The notes beneath the pieces were generated by a model. It had not been told where the DNA came from. It searched no databases and saw nothing but the letters and a program-made list of their open reading frames with translations. 64,000 nt of DNA, from NCBI GenBank assembly GCA_009761415.1, contig QUOL01000014.1:868001-932000 (forward strand). Direction: 5' to 3'. Of the stretch, positions 32,836-46,186 are shown in pieces (position 1 is the first letter of the stretch; every line of letters starts with the position of its first letter). The stretch comes from Sarcomyxa edulis. Its lineage: Eukaryota; Basidiomycota; Agaricomycetes; Agaricales; Mycenaceae. The translations under genes were made by a program, and so were the position numbers.

Positions 32836-33313
32836 TCATGACTGTTGAGCAGAAGCCATCGCCTCTGTATCGAGAAAAAATCAATAACGAAAAGGTCGTC
32901 CCAAAACACTGGCGTATGGAAGAGACACGGATTTACGCACCTGCATTTTGTTCAGCAAATCGTGTCCCCACTCTCTCCGAATGCTTGATGAATTTTTCAG
33001 TGCAGTTCATGATGCACGTCTCCTACAAACGCATCTGACTGGTCAACACTGAGCAGATCCGCGGAAAAAGTCGTTGTAACGCGCCTCTTTTGACGAGAGT
33101 GCCTTGCTAGTGAAATCATTGCAACACGACGTGAAACACTTTTCCACCAAGTTCGCGTACATCCTCAAGAAATCTTGCATCTACAATACGGGGTCCATTC
33201 CTGTGAGTGACTTGCTCGCTGGGCCTAGATTGGGCTACAAAACTGACTTGTTTCTTCTCGATAACCTTTGTCATATGAGCCTGCTCGGCCGAGTTGAATG
33301 AAGAAAAGTCCAT
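32836..33313 (-). CDS. TIM9: Mitochondrial intermembrane chaperone Tim9
   Basis: Four exons (33313-33248, 33180-33085, 33022-32941, 32864-32836) join to 90 aa, the usual Tim9 size. It starts [14 protein letters not shown] and carries the twin CX3C motif: CFTSC and CIMNC, spaced as in small Tims, with [12 protein letters not shown] between and [15 protein letters not shown] after. With Tim10 it forms the hexamer that guides hydrophobic carriers and beta-barrel precursors across the intermembrane space. The second intron (33084-33023) has a GC donor (GAG|GCGCGT); this joint is fixed by the conserved SSKE-ETC sequence. Confidence 0.95.
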
Positions 33314-33745
33314 GGCGGTGATATCCGAGGAGAGATTGCTCGTAAATGTCGCGGTGATAAATCGGTGAGCAGAGAGAGGACACCGGCGTTGTCGAAAAGA
33401 GAAAAGTGGCTGAAGACGATCTGAGCCACGTGGGCCGCAGAATGACTCCTCCTCAAACTTTTAGAGCAATCGGAAATGTCTCAAACCCTCTGTCTCGTAC
33501 ATCTCCACGGACAAACCAGCCAATCTCTACTTGGTTCGCTTCCAAAAAAAATCACATCAGGATCACACTGTGGATATACATCTTCACGACCCCTGCCCTG
33601 ACCTTCGAAATCTGATCTAGATACAATGTGAGTCCCAGGTCTGGCAAATATGTATAAAAACCCTATGTGTTCACCGTATCCTTAGCTTCATCTCCTCACT
33701 TCCATCTTACTTTCAAGGTCTCATCACTCAATCCTCGACTCCAAC

Positions 33746-35207
33746 ATGACCATGTCCTTCAAAGACGCTCTTTCCCGGCTTGAAAACAGCCGTGTAAAGT
33801 CTACACGACCTTTGATTCCTCCTCAGATTCTTCAGGAGGATTTACCTCTGTGAGCTCAATCAGTCTGATCTCGTAAACCCCGTATGTACTTACCACAAGT
33901 GATGAAAGCTCCCTGCAGGCCGCACAGACCGTCCTCGAGGGTCGTTTGGCCACTGAGAATATTCTTAAAGGAGACGATGACCGCATCATGGTAGTTGTCG
34001 GGTAAGCCATCAGATCTTTGTCCTCCGCATGCCTATCACTAATACACCATATGTTCAGCCCATGCTCAGTTCACAATGTCCCCGCTGCCATCGAATACGC
34101 GAAGCTCCTATCAGAATACGCCGCAGGAGCAAAGGACGACCTCCACATCGTCATGCGTGTCTACTTTGAAAAGCCCCGCACCACAGTCGGATGGAAAGGT
34201 CTGATTAATGACCCCGACATGAACGGCAGCTTCCAGATCAACAAGGGTCTCCGTATTGCTCGCACTCTTCTCCTCGAAGTCGCTAAAATGGGACTCCCAG
34301 CAGGATGCGAATTCCTGGGTGAGTTATTTTTGGCGTTGATCTTTGTACAGTACAGATGGAAATGTCTCACACGTCTCTTTCATCTTATCTTCGACAAAAA
34401 TAGATACCATCACACCTCAATACACCGCCGATCTTGTATCTTGGGGTGCTATCGGAGCACGTACCACCGAATCCCAAGTTCACCGTGAACTCACATCAGC
34501 TCTATCCATGCCTACTGGTTTCAAAAACTCCACCGACGGAAGTGTCGGTGTCGCTATTGACGCTTGCCGTGCCGCAAAGAGTGGACATGTCTTTTTGAGT
34601 GTGGGCAAAGAGGGTCTGAGCAGTATTGTTGAGACCGTGGGCAACCCAGATGTCCATGTGATCTTACGTGGTGGTGCAAAGGGTCCCAACTACGCTGCAG
34701 AATTCGTCCGTGCTGCTGGGGCTCAGTTGGCGAAAGCTGGTCTCCCACAGAAACTCATGGTCAGTAGCCTTGTTTGAAATCACATCCTTCTTTTTACCTC
34801 ACGCTGATCATTTCGTATCTTTTTGGGTGTGATGCTAGATTGACTGCAGTCACGGGAACAGCTCGAAACAACACAGGAAACAACTCGAAGTTGCGGAAGA
34901 TATTGTGAGTTTTCCTTTCAGTCTCATCCGTCCCTGCCATTTATAATATACTCATACGCATCTCAAAAAGGCCCGACAACTCGAATCTGAAGACACGTCC
35001 CCAATGATCATGGGTGTCATGATCGAATCCAACCTCGTCGAGGGCCGTCAAGATATCCCAACTTCAGGACCCGTGGGTCTTGTGTACGGTCAATCCGTCA
35101 CGGATGCTTGCATCTCCTGGGAAGCTACTGTCCCGGTATTAGAGCGCTTGAGAGAGGGTGTCAGGGGCCGTAGGGCCCTGCTCAAGAAACAGACCGGTGG
35201 TTTGTAG
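33746..35207 (+). CDS. ARO3/ARO4: 3-deoxy-7-phosphoheptulonate (DAHP) synthase
   Basis: Six exons (33746-33849, 33900-34001, 34059-34318, 34404-34759, 34839-34904, 34971-35207) join to 374 aa, the normal size of the type I fungal enzyme. Landmarks: VVGPCSVHN, RVYFEKPRTTVGWKG, GARTTESQVHRE, ILRGGAKGPNY, IDCSHGNSSK, MIESNLVEGRQ and VTDACISWE. It condenses phosphoenolpyruvate and erythrose 4-phosphate, the first step of the shikimate pathway, in the cytosol. Fungi have Phe- and Tyr-inhibited isozymes; the two cannot be told apart here by eye. It is divergent from TIM9 over ~430 bp, with a TATAAA at ~33654. Confidence 0.96.
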
Positions 35208-35581
35208 ACGTGTACTCTGTATTCTCCCTTTTCACATCTGTATTTCTTCACTCCCTCTTCCCTCGCACATACTACACATCATACATTCATCAGAATAGAA
35301 GGAGGTCTATGCAACATTGTTCTTTAGAAATAGCATTCTTGTCTTTCATGGCGTCTCCTGATGTTCTGACGCAAGAAGTTGGTTGTGAGTCAAAGGCAGC
35401 GCTTCTTCATCTTCAGAAATTGCCTTCTGGATACAACGTAGAGATCAATGCGTGAAAGTTCGACGTTTGCAATTGAACCCTCGGAATCTTTCTTGTATTA
35501 CGGGGACCAAGTTTCGAATTCGTCTACTTACAAATTACAATGTTACATCTTGTTACATTCATCAATTACCTCCCTACTCCA
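35208..35581. other. Convergent 3' spacer
   Basis: Lies between the DAHP synthase and MBL-fold genes. No gene seen. Confidence 0.6.
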
Positions 35582-36472
35582 TCAGAGTGAAGCTATCTTC
35601 CCCGGCCAGAAAGCCGGCCCCCCTTTATTCTCCTCATACCAAGGCACATCATGCGTCAGTAGAACCCTCACCCTTGGGATTTTATACACTTCCTTGATCC
35701 TCTTAATCGTCTCCTCCGCCGCATCTTTGTCCGTATGAGCACACGCATGCGGGTGACCAAAGAACCCAACCGCTATATCCGATTCACCAGTGATTAAGTT
35801 CCAGTGATGCGCACTATCAGCCGCAAGGTAGATCCACGCGCCATCTGCGGATGTTCGCGCAATGATGTTGAGATGGCCTGGAAGATGGCCTGGGGCGTCG
35901 ACTATGTAGAGACTTCCGTCTTTGTAGAAATCGAGGGCGTGGGGGAAGGGGCCGAGGGGAGGCCATTCAGAGGGTGTTAGTGGTGCGATACGGTCGGAGG
36001 GGACAGCGTCAGACGAAAAGACGGCTTTTGGATCATCTGGGTAAGCGTTTTGTAAGAGAGCGACGCCGTCTACTCCGATGTGGAAAGTGGCGTTTGGGAA
36101 TAGTTTGGCGTTACCGATGTGGTCCCAGTGGAGGTGGGAGAGACAGATGGTTGTGATGTCGGATGGAGATATACCGCCCTTGGCGAGAGATTCGGTCACG
36201 TCTTGGGGGATTTGAGAGGGGAACCATGCTTTGATGCGATTGATGCATTCTGGGGATAGATTTTCCCAGTCGCGACGGATACCCAGGTCAAGGACAAACC
36301 TGGTCTCGGGTTTGGCGGAGTGTGTTAGGAGGAATGAGAGGGAGGGAGAGATACTGATAGCGCCTGGCTTTGGGTTGGAGATGAACATCTCATGACGGAG
36401 TTCGAGAAGACCGGCCTCGAGGGCGGATACATCGCAGTAAGCTTGGTTAGATCCTGGTGCTGGAAGACTCAT
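35582..36472 (-). CDS. Metallo-beta-lactamase-fold hydrolase, lactonase-like
   Basis: A single exon of 296 aa. The metal site motif SHLHWDHIG is present, followed by a later His/Asp set (DAPGHLPGH, AADSAHH, LTHD) in the order of AHL lactonase-like MBL proteins. No signal peptide is seen, so it is probably cytosolic. It likely hydrolyses a cyclic ester or lactone; fungal relatives include lactonases for quorum signals, mycotoxins and carboxymuconolactone-type metabolites. The substrate cannot be inferred from context. It is divergent from the ATG26 gene. Confidence 0.88.
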   Translation of the reverse strand: MSLPAPGSNQAYCDVSALEAGLLELRHEMFISNPKPGAISISPSLSFLLTHSAKPETRFVLDLGIRRDWENLSPECINRIKAWFPSQIPQDVTESLAKGGISPSDITTICLSHLHWDHIGNAKLFPNATFHIGVDGVALLQNAYPDDPKAVFSSDAVPSDRIAPLTPSEWPPLGPFPHALDFYKDGSLYIVDAPGHLPGHLNIIARTSADGAWIYLAADSAHHWNLITGESDIAVGFFGHPHACAHTDKDAAEETIKRIKEVYKIPRVRVLLTHDVPWYEENKGGPAFWPGKIASL

Positions 36473-37209
36473 AGTGTAGTATACAGGCTAACCAAAGTGA
36501 GGCGAGTGACTCGAAGTGCAGCATCCTGGATTATATAGATCAGTCATCAGACTCTCACCTGAGCTCATCTGGCAGGTCCTGGGAGTGAGACGAGTATAAG
36601 TGCAGAGGCTCCACCCTAGCCACCTTTAGATTGACATGTCTCCAGGATAGTAGTCAGAGATTCACCGCAGAGGTCCAAGATGGATGGAGCATCTGCATAA
36701 GTAGGAGGCCGAGTGATGACTGAAAAATCAGTACGTGAGCGGACCCTCGGGCAAGGGTCGGGCGCCTTTCCTTCCTAAATGTCATCTCCTCGAAAAACAC
36801 CCTGTAAGGTGCGGCTTCGAAGCTGAGAACGTCTTGCCATTTTTCGAGTGCTTTTAGGTCGTGTGCTCGTCGTGTGCAGCTTTGAAGTGTGAAATTGCGT
36901 GAAAGCTAGGTGCTCGTCTTGTGATGATATTGGTATTATTATACTCGGCCGCTGAAGCGCTGAATAACGCGTGCACTCTTCTTCCTCGTTTCCTCCATCG
37001 CAAAGCGCTCTAGCAATGATTTATATGATACTCTTGCTACAGCTTACAGCATGCCCTTATCTCTCGGGTCCGGTTCTATCCCTCTTTTTTTTCGGAGGAT
37101 AATACATGCATACGCGTACGGCCCTCCCATGTGAAATCTATTTAAGGAAATCATCGGCAGTCTCTGTCTTTTCCGCTCACCCCTGTTCTTGTTTGAACAT
37201 CTCTCTCTA
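36473..37209. other. Divergent promoter region of MBL hydrolase and ATG26
   Basis: No ORF of note. A TATATA-like element lies ~50 bases upstream of the MBL start on the minus strand. Confidence 0.5.
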
Positions 37210-40200
37210 ATGCCCTCTCGTGTTGTCGACGAAGGTAACGACTCGGACTCTTCTACAAATGAACAGGATTCCACCGAGGAACCACCCCAGGGATCCCCGT
37301 TCTTCTCCCAGATCTATACAGACGCAGAACGGTATGACAAGATCCTAGCTCATAGCCGGGACGATGACCCCAAGAGTCCCAACGATTCTGCTATCGATGT
37401 CGGCCGTTTAGGAGGTTTTGCTGATCTAGTAGGTCGCGACCTCGGCCCCTCCGAGAAAGCAGTTGCTGGGAGATGGGCAAAACTGTCTGTTGCAGGTGAC
37501 TCCTGGACACCCGGGGTTGACCACGACGAGCTCGATCTTGGACCCGGTCCACACGAGGCTCTACCACCTGGATTCGAGGTAACTAGTGATTCCGAAGACC
37601 TTGACTCTCCAAGCGTAGAACATCCCGAATTCGATTTCGAAGCCCCTGTCATCCGACGGACCACCACCACGAATGATGAAAGCTGGAAACTCGAACCGGA
37701 CGAGATCGTCCGCTTGTTAGTGCAGGAATTCGGATCGTTGACAGCAAAGGATGAGGAGGAGAAGGTCATTCTCGAAACTGACGGTTGTCTGTTCCAAGAC
37801 GTCATTGTGATGGTGAGTCTAATTTGAGGAGACTATTCCTTCAAACTATCTAACAATTTGCAGGGTGTAATTCATTTAACAACCCATCGCTTGGCGTTCC
37901 ATGCCACCCTACTGTCTACTCGCCCAGACTTACTCCCTAGCCAACAAATCATCAAAGCCGGACCCGCAGTGCTGCATCGTAAAGGGTGGCACGTCAAACG
38001 ACGACTTTGGATCGAACTCTCCCATGACATGATCTGCACATATGCTTCCAGTCGTGATGAAGATCGAATTAAACCTCTTCGCACAGTCCTTCGTGAGTGC
38101 GTCTATCCTCTCATTGCTACAATTCAATGATCGACTATGTGATTTTCCACAGTATCATGCATCAAAAGGATATATCCTATCGACCCTGCCCGGCCAACAT
38201 ATCTGCACCTTTCTTTTGATACCACAAGTAAACACCAAGATGGTTATGCAGAATTCGACACGGAAGAATCTGCTCAAGACTGGAAGCGAGAACTTCTAGG
38301 TTGGAAGATTTTGCATCCCTTCTCTGCGTTCTCGTACTCATCCCATGCATATATATCTAGGTGCTATATTCCTCTATCGTCATCGCCGCCGCGAAGCCCT
38401 CGATGGTACCCACTCCGACGAATCCAACGGAATTCGCTTGAGTATTCCCCTCCATCGAGTATCATCCTACAAATTCGGTGCAGCATTTGGACAGCATTCT
38501 GCCGTTGCACTTCATGTCCGTCTTTCCCAGTCAGATATCAACCAAGATGTATTAGGCAATAAACATTATCAAGTCGTCCACATCACTCCTGTAGCGGGAC
38601 TCGCGACATGGAATCATTTGGGTGATTACATTGCTGCGGCGAAGAGACGAGAACGACGAGAACGCAGGAAGACAAAAGAGACTGGGCAGCCTGAGCCTGA
38701 ATCTCCGGTCTTTATAGATTGGGGAGCGCTGAGTTTTGATGAATCAGGGGATAAGTTGAGGAAGGCGGAGGCTTTAGGCAGAAAGGAAAAGACTATCCGA
38801 ATGGCTCTAGCACTCAGTCCTGATTCTGACGTGTGGAGTACGTGCTGAATATTTTCTCTCTGTGGGACATCTCCACCTAAACAATTTTTCTTTTCTGTAG
38901 TCGCTCGCGCATGGATATTGCGCAGTATCTGCTCTTCAGGATACTTTGTCATTTCACGGCACTACGTCGGTTTTTGGTCGAAGTCCCTCACTCTAGATGA
39001 TACCCGATATCGTATACCAATGCACACAGTCAAGAGTGCCAAAATCTTTACCCGAAAACTCATCATAATCAACACATACGGCCTCGCCATCGAACTTGAA
39101 GGACGCCCAGATATCAGATTCGAGTTCAGACAAGCAGAGGTCAGGGATGAGGCCATCAAACGAATCAATGCTGCCGTACAAATCAGCAGAGAATCACTGG
39201 ATAGCCCACCAACGTCCCCAGCGTCTCCCAATTTCAGTAATAACACACATAGCGACTCCCTCTCGCATCTCATACCCTCCCGAAGCATAACTGGCATCCT
39301 CGCCCCTCTATCCCGGTCCATCGCAGCCGTGATAGGACTTGGCCTGCCCGAAGCCCTCCAGCTCCGTATGCCCAAAGCGATCAACCTTCCGCGAGAGGTC
39401 TTACGCGCACGGCCGTCGATGCATTTTGTGTGTTTGACGATTGGCTCCAGAGGCGATGTGCAGCCCTATATTGCGCTTGGGCTGGGGTTAATGAAGGAGG
39501 GCCATAGGGTCACGATATGTACGCATGCGGAGTATCAGGTTTGGATCGAAGGGTTTGGGATTGGGTTTAAGAGTGCTGGGGGAGATCCGGGAGCGTAAGT
39601 GGCTTTTCCTTACTTAAGTGTTGGCTTGCAGTGAGCGGTCGAAGCTGATGGTTTTGCCTTTCAAGGTTGATGAAATTGTCGGTGGAAAACAAGATGTTCT
39701 CACCTGATTTCTTTAGGGAGAGTCTTACCAATGTGGGTAGAGTTCCTGATCCTGCGGGCTGTAACTCACTCATCCTTCTTTTCTATCTTTTCTTTTGTTC
39801 AGTTCCGTCCATGGATCGATCAACGTATGTCTTATTCTGCGCTAGTAGTAATATTTGTTCTGAACTCAAAATATTGTCGATCAGTGCTTCTTGACGCCTG
39901 GGAAGGATGCCAGGGTGCCGATGTCCTCTTAGAGAGCCCGTCAGCTATGGCAGGTGTTCATATTGCCGAAGCACTTGGTATGTTTTCCTTATAGTTATAT
40001 CTCGAGAGATTCATGCTAATTTCATCCCGGATGTTTGGTCAAATAGGCATCCCGTACTTCCGTACATTCACTATGCCTTGGACAAAGTACGTAGTTTTCT
40101 TCCAGCCATCTTGACCATTTCATCTAATCTAATGATATTTTAGAACGACTCAATTCCCCCACGCATTCCTTAGTCCACCTGTTGATGCTCCGCACTTCAA

Positions 40201-41505
40201 TTACGCCTCATATGTACTCTTCGATAACGTCCTCTGGGCTGCGACCTCCGGTCAAATCAACAGGTGGCGACGACATACCTTGGGTTTGGGGAATACTGAT
40301 ATGGGCCATTTGGCGCAGAGCAAGATTATCTTCATATATAATTTCTCGTCGGTGAGTAGACTTCCGTCTGTCTTCCTTTTTCGTTGATGACGCAAACTGA
40401 CGGTCAAAACTTAGGCGGTCGTACCAAAGCCGTTAGATTGGTCGGACACTGTCATTATCTCGGGATACTGGTTCCTCGATAACCCAGATATCGGTTGGGA
40501 ACCTCCACGAGAGCTCCTCGACTGGATGAAAAAGGCGCGGGATGACCAAAAACCGATTGTCTATATTGGATTTGGGAGCATTACTGTTCCACATCCGAAT
40601 CACCTTACTGCTCATATCGTCAAAGCTGTCTTGAAAAGTGAGTGCTTATCTCTTCACCCTTGGTATTCGAACACTACTGACATGTGGGCGCAAATCTAGG
40701 TGGCGTTAGAGCTATTATATCCAAAGGCTGGTCTGCTCGGATGAGCAGTAGTAAGGACGACGGTCCCGCGGTTGAGATACCCCCGGAATGTTTTGCTGTG
40801 GATAAGATACCTCATGAGTAAGTCGTCTGATCCTTCTTTTTAAACCTCGTTGATTCACTCATCTAATCTCAAGTTGGCTTTTCCCTCGTATCGATGCTGC
40901 GATGCATCATGGAGGCGCTGGAACCACTGGAGCCAGTCTAAGAGGTTAATATTTCGCCTTTTATCGCATCTCTTCTCTCTAATAATGATGTCTTGCGTGC
41001 AGCCGGTATACCCACGTTGATTAAACCTTGGTTTGGGTATGGATATATATATCTTTTTCTGACAGGCAGAGACTAAAACCCTTATGACCATATAGTGATC
41101 AGTATTTCTGGGCATCGAGGGTCCAGAAACTTGGGGTATGTCTTTCTATGTACTACTCACCGCGCAAGCTAATCAAATTTTTTTGATACCAGGCTGGCCT
41201 CAAGGTTTCAGGCACGCGTGCTAATGATATTGCAGATGCTCTGACCAAAGGAACAACCAACCGGTATGTGTCATTTTGATCTGTGCTTTCGCGTACTCAA
41301 CATATATTTGTCGTCCGTCAGAATCATGAAAGAGAAAGCCGCAGCTATTGGTGTCAAAATACGAGCGGTGAGTCGTCAACCCTTCGAAGATCTTTTACGG
41401 TGCTCAATATCTTCATTGCATCTTCAGGAGGATGGTGTCCATACCGCGATTCACGCCATCTATACATATCTCCCCCGAGCCTCTAGAGATCGCACATCTT
41501 TGTGA
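37210..41505 (+). CDS. ATG26: Sterol 3-beta-glucosyltransferase Atg26
   Basis: A multi-exon gene (more than ten introns), first exon 37210-37812, last stop at 41503-41505. Order of domains: acidic N-terminus; GRAM start ([16 protein letters not shown]); PH domain split around a basic K/R/E insertion; second GRAM ([18 protein letters not shown]); N-terminal glycosyltransferase ([17 protein letters not shown]); and the UDP-sugar/sterol half with [10 protein letters not shown] and [17 protein letters not shown]. This is the full GRAM-PH-GRAM-GT architecture of fungal Atg26, which adds glucose from UDP-glucose to ergosterol at membranes and supports pexophagy in some fungi. The upstream in-frame TTG was rejected in favour of the first ATG. 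Confidence 0.94.
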
Positions 41506-41869
41506 TATATGTATCATCTGTCCTCACCCTACGTCGTGGGTGAGGTATATAATTGCCAATCTGTAAGATATTGTCAATATTTTGTTTGTAGAGGATGCAT
41601 TACTTCCGAATGTACACAGCCAAGTAACGGTCCAGGAGCTATATAGATGTACTACTAGTATCGTTGGAATTACTATATGATGTTGTTACTATACTGTATA
41701 TTATATCGTATCTCTCTGCAAATGATTACCTCCACTCACAGCGTCTGCACCTTCGTAACACGATCGTAGGGAGGTCCGGATTTAGAGATTACAGAAAGAC
41801 GCGCCACGTGGACAGAAGCTCGTCGTCTTGACCCTTGCCCTCGATCATCGCGGTCGTACATGCAGGAGA

Positions 41870-44405
41870 ATGTCGAAAACTCCTAGATCCAGCACACCTT
41901 CGCGTGTTAGTACACCTGCTCTCATCAGATCCTCTCCTTCTCGTCTTGCCATTCCTCCTGCTGTCCGCCCATCTCCATCACTTTCAAATCTCAATATTCA
42001 TTCTCATAGTTCTGCTTCGACATCCAAGTCAAGTCTCTCCACGGATATCGCCAGTATTCCCCCGGTATCCTCTCCACCACAGAGTCAGGTCCTAGATAGC
42101 TCTTCATCCTCTGTGGCGAACCTTGACTTGAACAGTGAGGGAATTCTTCTTCAAGACGCAGACGCCGATGTAGAGGTCGCTGACACCGAGGAAGTCATGG
42201 GCCGAGTCGAAACTTCTGCTGGTGAAGAGTCGTCCAAGAAGACCCTTCGGGATCAGCTCAGGAAAACCCTGAGTCAGAGACGATCGCGACCAGGTAAGCT
42301 TATATCCGTGATTGACTTGGCCAAGACGTAGTAGGAACGTCTCAAAAAGGATACAATACTTAAGATATGAATTCCGCACGATCCCGGCAGAAGAGGAAAC
42401 AACTAGACATGGACAATATACCTTTAGACCCAGGTGAGAAGGATCGATTCTATCTCGTCGAGTACTGAACGTTGACGATACGCCATGCCTACAGCATCAA
42501 GATACCCGCCACGCGAATACTTTATTCTCACTGATGCTGGAAAGCCCGTCTTTACCAGGTAAGTCTATAAAGTGCCTCATCGTACATAGTTTCTGCTCAT
42601 CGATTGTATAGCCGTGCAGATGGTGAAGGTTCCGATAATATGACGTCTACCATTGGCATCATGCAAGCTCTGATATCAGTGTTCATCGACGACAACGATA
42701 AATTGCGTTGTATCAACGCCGGAAACACACGCATCACATTTTTGCTGCGTTCTCCGCTTTACTACGTCTGTGCGTCCTCTTGGGGAGAACCTGAGTCTGT
42801 TGTAAGTCACACTCTTTTGCCCAAGCTTCTGCTTCAATCATTTTGATGGACGAATGCACTGATGCTCGTGAAGGAAGACACGGTCTCATTTAGAATATCT
42901 CCATCTGCAAATCCTCAGTATCGTCACAGTCTCACAACTGCGGCGTATATTTGAACGCAGGACGAACTTTGACTTGAGACGCCTGCTTAACGGTAAGCCA
43001 TACACGTCTTCATACACTCCCTGCTGACAAGTTCTCGTATAGGGGCAGAAACCTTTCTCACCTCACTCATAGGTCGATTAGAATTTGATATCGCTATCAA
43101 CACATCATCATTACTTTGCCTCAAGTTAGAGGCAAGTTTGCGGAAACGAGCGGCGGACGCACTTGTCCCAACCTCGAAGATGAAAGTCTGTGGCGCGTCA
43201 TACTTATTTCTTGTTGAAAGTTTGCTGAGATATGCGATAGGATGTGTTGTATGTCATTTTGGTGGCGAGAGGTCGCGTGGTCACTCTCATCCGACCGAAA
43301 AAACACTCAATACATCCAGCTGGTTATTTGGTCTCTTTCTTAGTCTCAACTTTTGTTCTGACAGAATTGCGATCTAGATATACATATATTGCTCAACACG
43401 ATTCATTCACCGTCTATTCTCAACTCTCCGGCATCAGCGTCCTGGATCCCAGTTTGCCTCCCAAAATTTAACCCGACTGGCTTTGTGAACGCATACATAT
43501 CGTTCCTACGAAAGGATGACGGACAGGAATTCCAGGCGCAACCTCGTTCTTCTGAATCAGAGTCTCATTCGGGATCCGAACCACAGAGTCCATCGCCGCA
43601 AGTTCCTGAAGAACGGTCTGTGACTGCATCGAAACGACATAAGAGAAACGACTCTTTAAATGACATGGGTGGTTATTCTGGCCACGAGCTTGACTCTGGA
43701 ATAGCACTTGTGTGCATCAGTGGCGGTGGGGAATTTGAGACTATCAGAGGATGGTGCGATACAGTTACTCGGGTACAATATCTACCGTCTTCATATTCGA
43801 CTGGAAGCATCCTGACATAGGTTTCCGATCATCCAGAAACTAGAGAGCGACGGGATACTGGAGGCGATAATAAGTGCTTTCCGGTCAGGCCTGACTGAAT
43901 ATTCTGTGTCTGAGCTGGGTATACCTGGCCTCAGACATTTTGTCTACAAGAGTCGTGCGCAGGTACAGGTGACTGTGCCGATGTTCGAGGATCCTTACGA
44001 TGATATTCAGGAGAGGAGACGGTAAGCCGATTCTACATGTCTGCGACGTTCCTAGTGCTGATTTTGGTTCTTCGTGCAATTCGACTAGAATAACGACTCT
44101 ATACCAGATATTGCATGATGCTATACATGCAAAGTCGGGACAGGGGGGCACGTTGAAACTGCAATACATACGTACTGACAAAGAGAGCGTCATGGGATGG
44201 GTGAATCACTTCATCTCTTGGTCTATTATCACATCTAACACAAACTTTCGACATCACCGTACAGATAACCCAACCGTTCGAGTTGTACATCGCGTTATCT
44301 CCACTGTTGCCCAAAAGTGCTGCCGTGGGCGCTGCTAATTCTGTAGCGAGATGGGTCAAGAAGGAAGAGAGCCGATTGTTTTTGAGGGACGCACCTGTGT
44401 TCTGA
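41870..44405 (+). CDS. MON1: Vacuolar fusion protein Mon1
   Basis: A multi-exon gene; first exon 41870-42293, stop at 44403-44405. A Ser/Pro-rich N-terminus is followed by the first longin domain (YFILTDAGKPVFTSR, then GIMQALISVF and RITFLLRSPLYYV), a second (HILLNTIHSP, WIPVCLPKFNPTGFVNAYISF) and a third C-terminal one ending in PFELYIALSPLLPKSAAV. With Ccz1, Mon1 forms the guanine nucleotide exchange factor for Rab7/Ypt7 on late endosomes and vacuoles. A Ser/Glu-rich insertion sits between the second and third blocks. Length and motif order are complete. Confidence 0.93.
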
Positions 44406-44576
44406 CCAGAGGCCCTAAAATATATACCGTGCACTCCCTGTGGTAGCTACTGGCTCTCATTCGATACTATGTCACAAGCAAACTATTGAGCGTGGATATA
44501 ATTCGAATTTTTAGCGAATTTACGAGTCGCGCGTTGAGTTGTTCGCACGACCAACTTACTGACAACTTCTACGGCC

Positions 44577-45320
44577 ATGTCGTTCAGTCTGCTGGGCTCG
44601 ATGGGCTGGTCCTCCCGCTTGGTCCCATCCATCACAAAGACCATTCCTGTCCTATCGCGAGGTCTGGCCGACGCCTCAGTCTCCTCTGCAAAGCCTTCAC
44701 TATCCCACCTACCTATACCACCACGAAGGGGTATCAACAAACTCCCAACCCGGTTCTCTCCTAGCTTACCACTCATTCCACAATCCTCGTTAGAATCATT
44801 CTCAACTCCAGCCGACTTCCTGAAGGCTATTGGGCGGTCTTCGGAGAAAAAACTTGACATCGATGACTGGAAGAAATTCTGGAATACAACCGGGGCTGAC
44901 ATGAAGAAAGCTGGATTGGCTGTTCGAGATCGAAGGTACGCCCATCTTAGCCCTCGAGTCTGATAGTCTCGTTGGGTCTAACAGTGGAGATACGTGGTTC
45001 TCAGGTATATCCTATGGTGTATGTGGAAATATCGATTAGGCGTGCCTACCAGCGAATTTGTCCACGAAGCAAAGCCCAAGAAGACCATCCGAGGGTGAGC
45101 CTTTCATCCAACAAATAGGTATGCAGTCATGTTGATACGCTTACACAGGTGGGGCCCGGCTGTACAAAACGGAAAACGGATACGCTCTCGACGAATGAAG
45201 ACCATGAAGAGCTCGACAAAAGAGAAGAAGAGGGAGACTGACAGGAAGAAGGAGAGAAGAAGAGCAAGAAAGAGTAGTCAAAAAGCGAAGGCGAAGAGGA
45301 TATTACAGAGCAGGACGTGA
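44577..45320 (+). CDS. FYV4: Mitochondrial small-subunit ribosomal protein mS41
   Basis: Three exons (44577-44935, 45005-45094, 45149-45320) give 206 aa. A Ser/Arg-rich mitochondrial presequence is followed by the mS41 domain: TPADFLKAIGR, DWKKFWNT, MKKAGLAVRDRRYILWCMWKYR and RGWGPAVQNGKRIRSRR. A C-terminal tail of ~40 residues is almost all Lys, Arg and Glu. mS41 (yeast Fyv4) belongs to the mitoribosome small subunit. An alternative third-exon frame would end a few residues after RGG and would break the conserved GPxVQNGKR motif, so it was not used. Confidence 0.88.
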
Positions 45321-46186
45321 ATTCTACATATTCTGACCCATCTGAACAAGGTTAGCGCCTTGGAGTTCTACAGCTTACAACTATCACAGCCAGAGCGCAC
45401 GCCTATTCTCGGACACCGTTCCTTGGTAAATGTTAGAACCGTATTCTGGGCAACCTTCGAGAGACAACGACTTTGGATAGCAGCTGCTCATCGGCGTTCT
45501 CTGAGGTGCATCATCGCCCTCTCGTGTTTTTACTGACTCCCTCTTCGATAACTGTTCATCAGAATAGACGGGACCGGCCCTTGTACACTGTTCCCTATTT
45601 CAGAAGAGTGCTGGTCCCTAACAATGCCTTTGGATGGCTCGGAAGTCGACATGTCCGGTCATCCCTCCTTCGTCATCGTGTTCCGACCTATCCAATGGAC
45701 TGGCCAGTTATAGAGCTCTCTTTTCGATGTCACGAAGGTGCATGATCAATATTACTGCGGCCTGGCCTCAGCGCTTGACCAAATTTCACAGCCAAAGCGG
45801 TTGTAGCATGTTGTTTATGTGCTGACTGAACGTCAAAATAACCAGGATGGTCTGCGATATCGGCAAGCCCGTCTCACCGGGCCCAATCACAACAGATCTT
45901 CACACGGGTGAGCGGAACATAGGCTGGGCATGGGGCGGTCTCCCGCCCAAAATGGCAAGGCAAGAGCTTTTGATCGATCGGTGTTCCCTATACGGTAATT
46001 GTTATTTGGAAATTCGCTGCTTGGACGTTCAACGCTTGGACCCTTCGATTTTGACGCTTCATGATACCATAGGGTGTACCTCGCGCTATCAACAAAACGG
46101 GGCACCCTGGATAACATATAAAGGATGGCCGTGTCTTCCTGTTTTTCCCCCAGAAATATTCTCTTTCTACCATCGCCCTCATTAGC
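45321..46186. other. ZF2 promoter region, inverted copy of the ZF1 flank
   Basis: From ~45690 on this matches, in reverse complement, the ZF1 upstream flank (25570-26095). A TATAAA at ~46115 lies ~70 bases before the ZF2 ATG. Confidence 0.65.
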
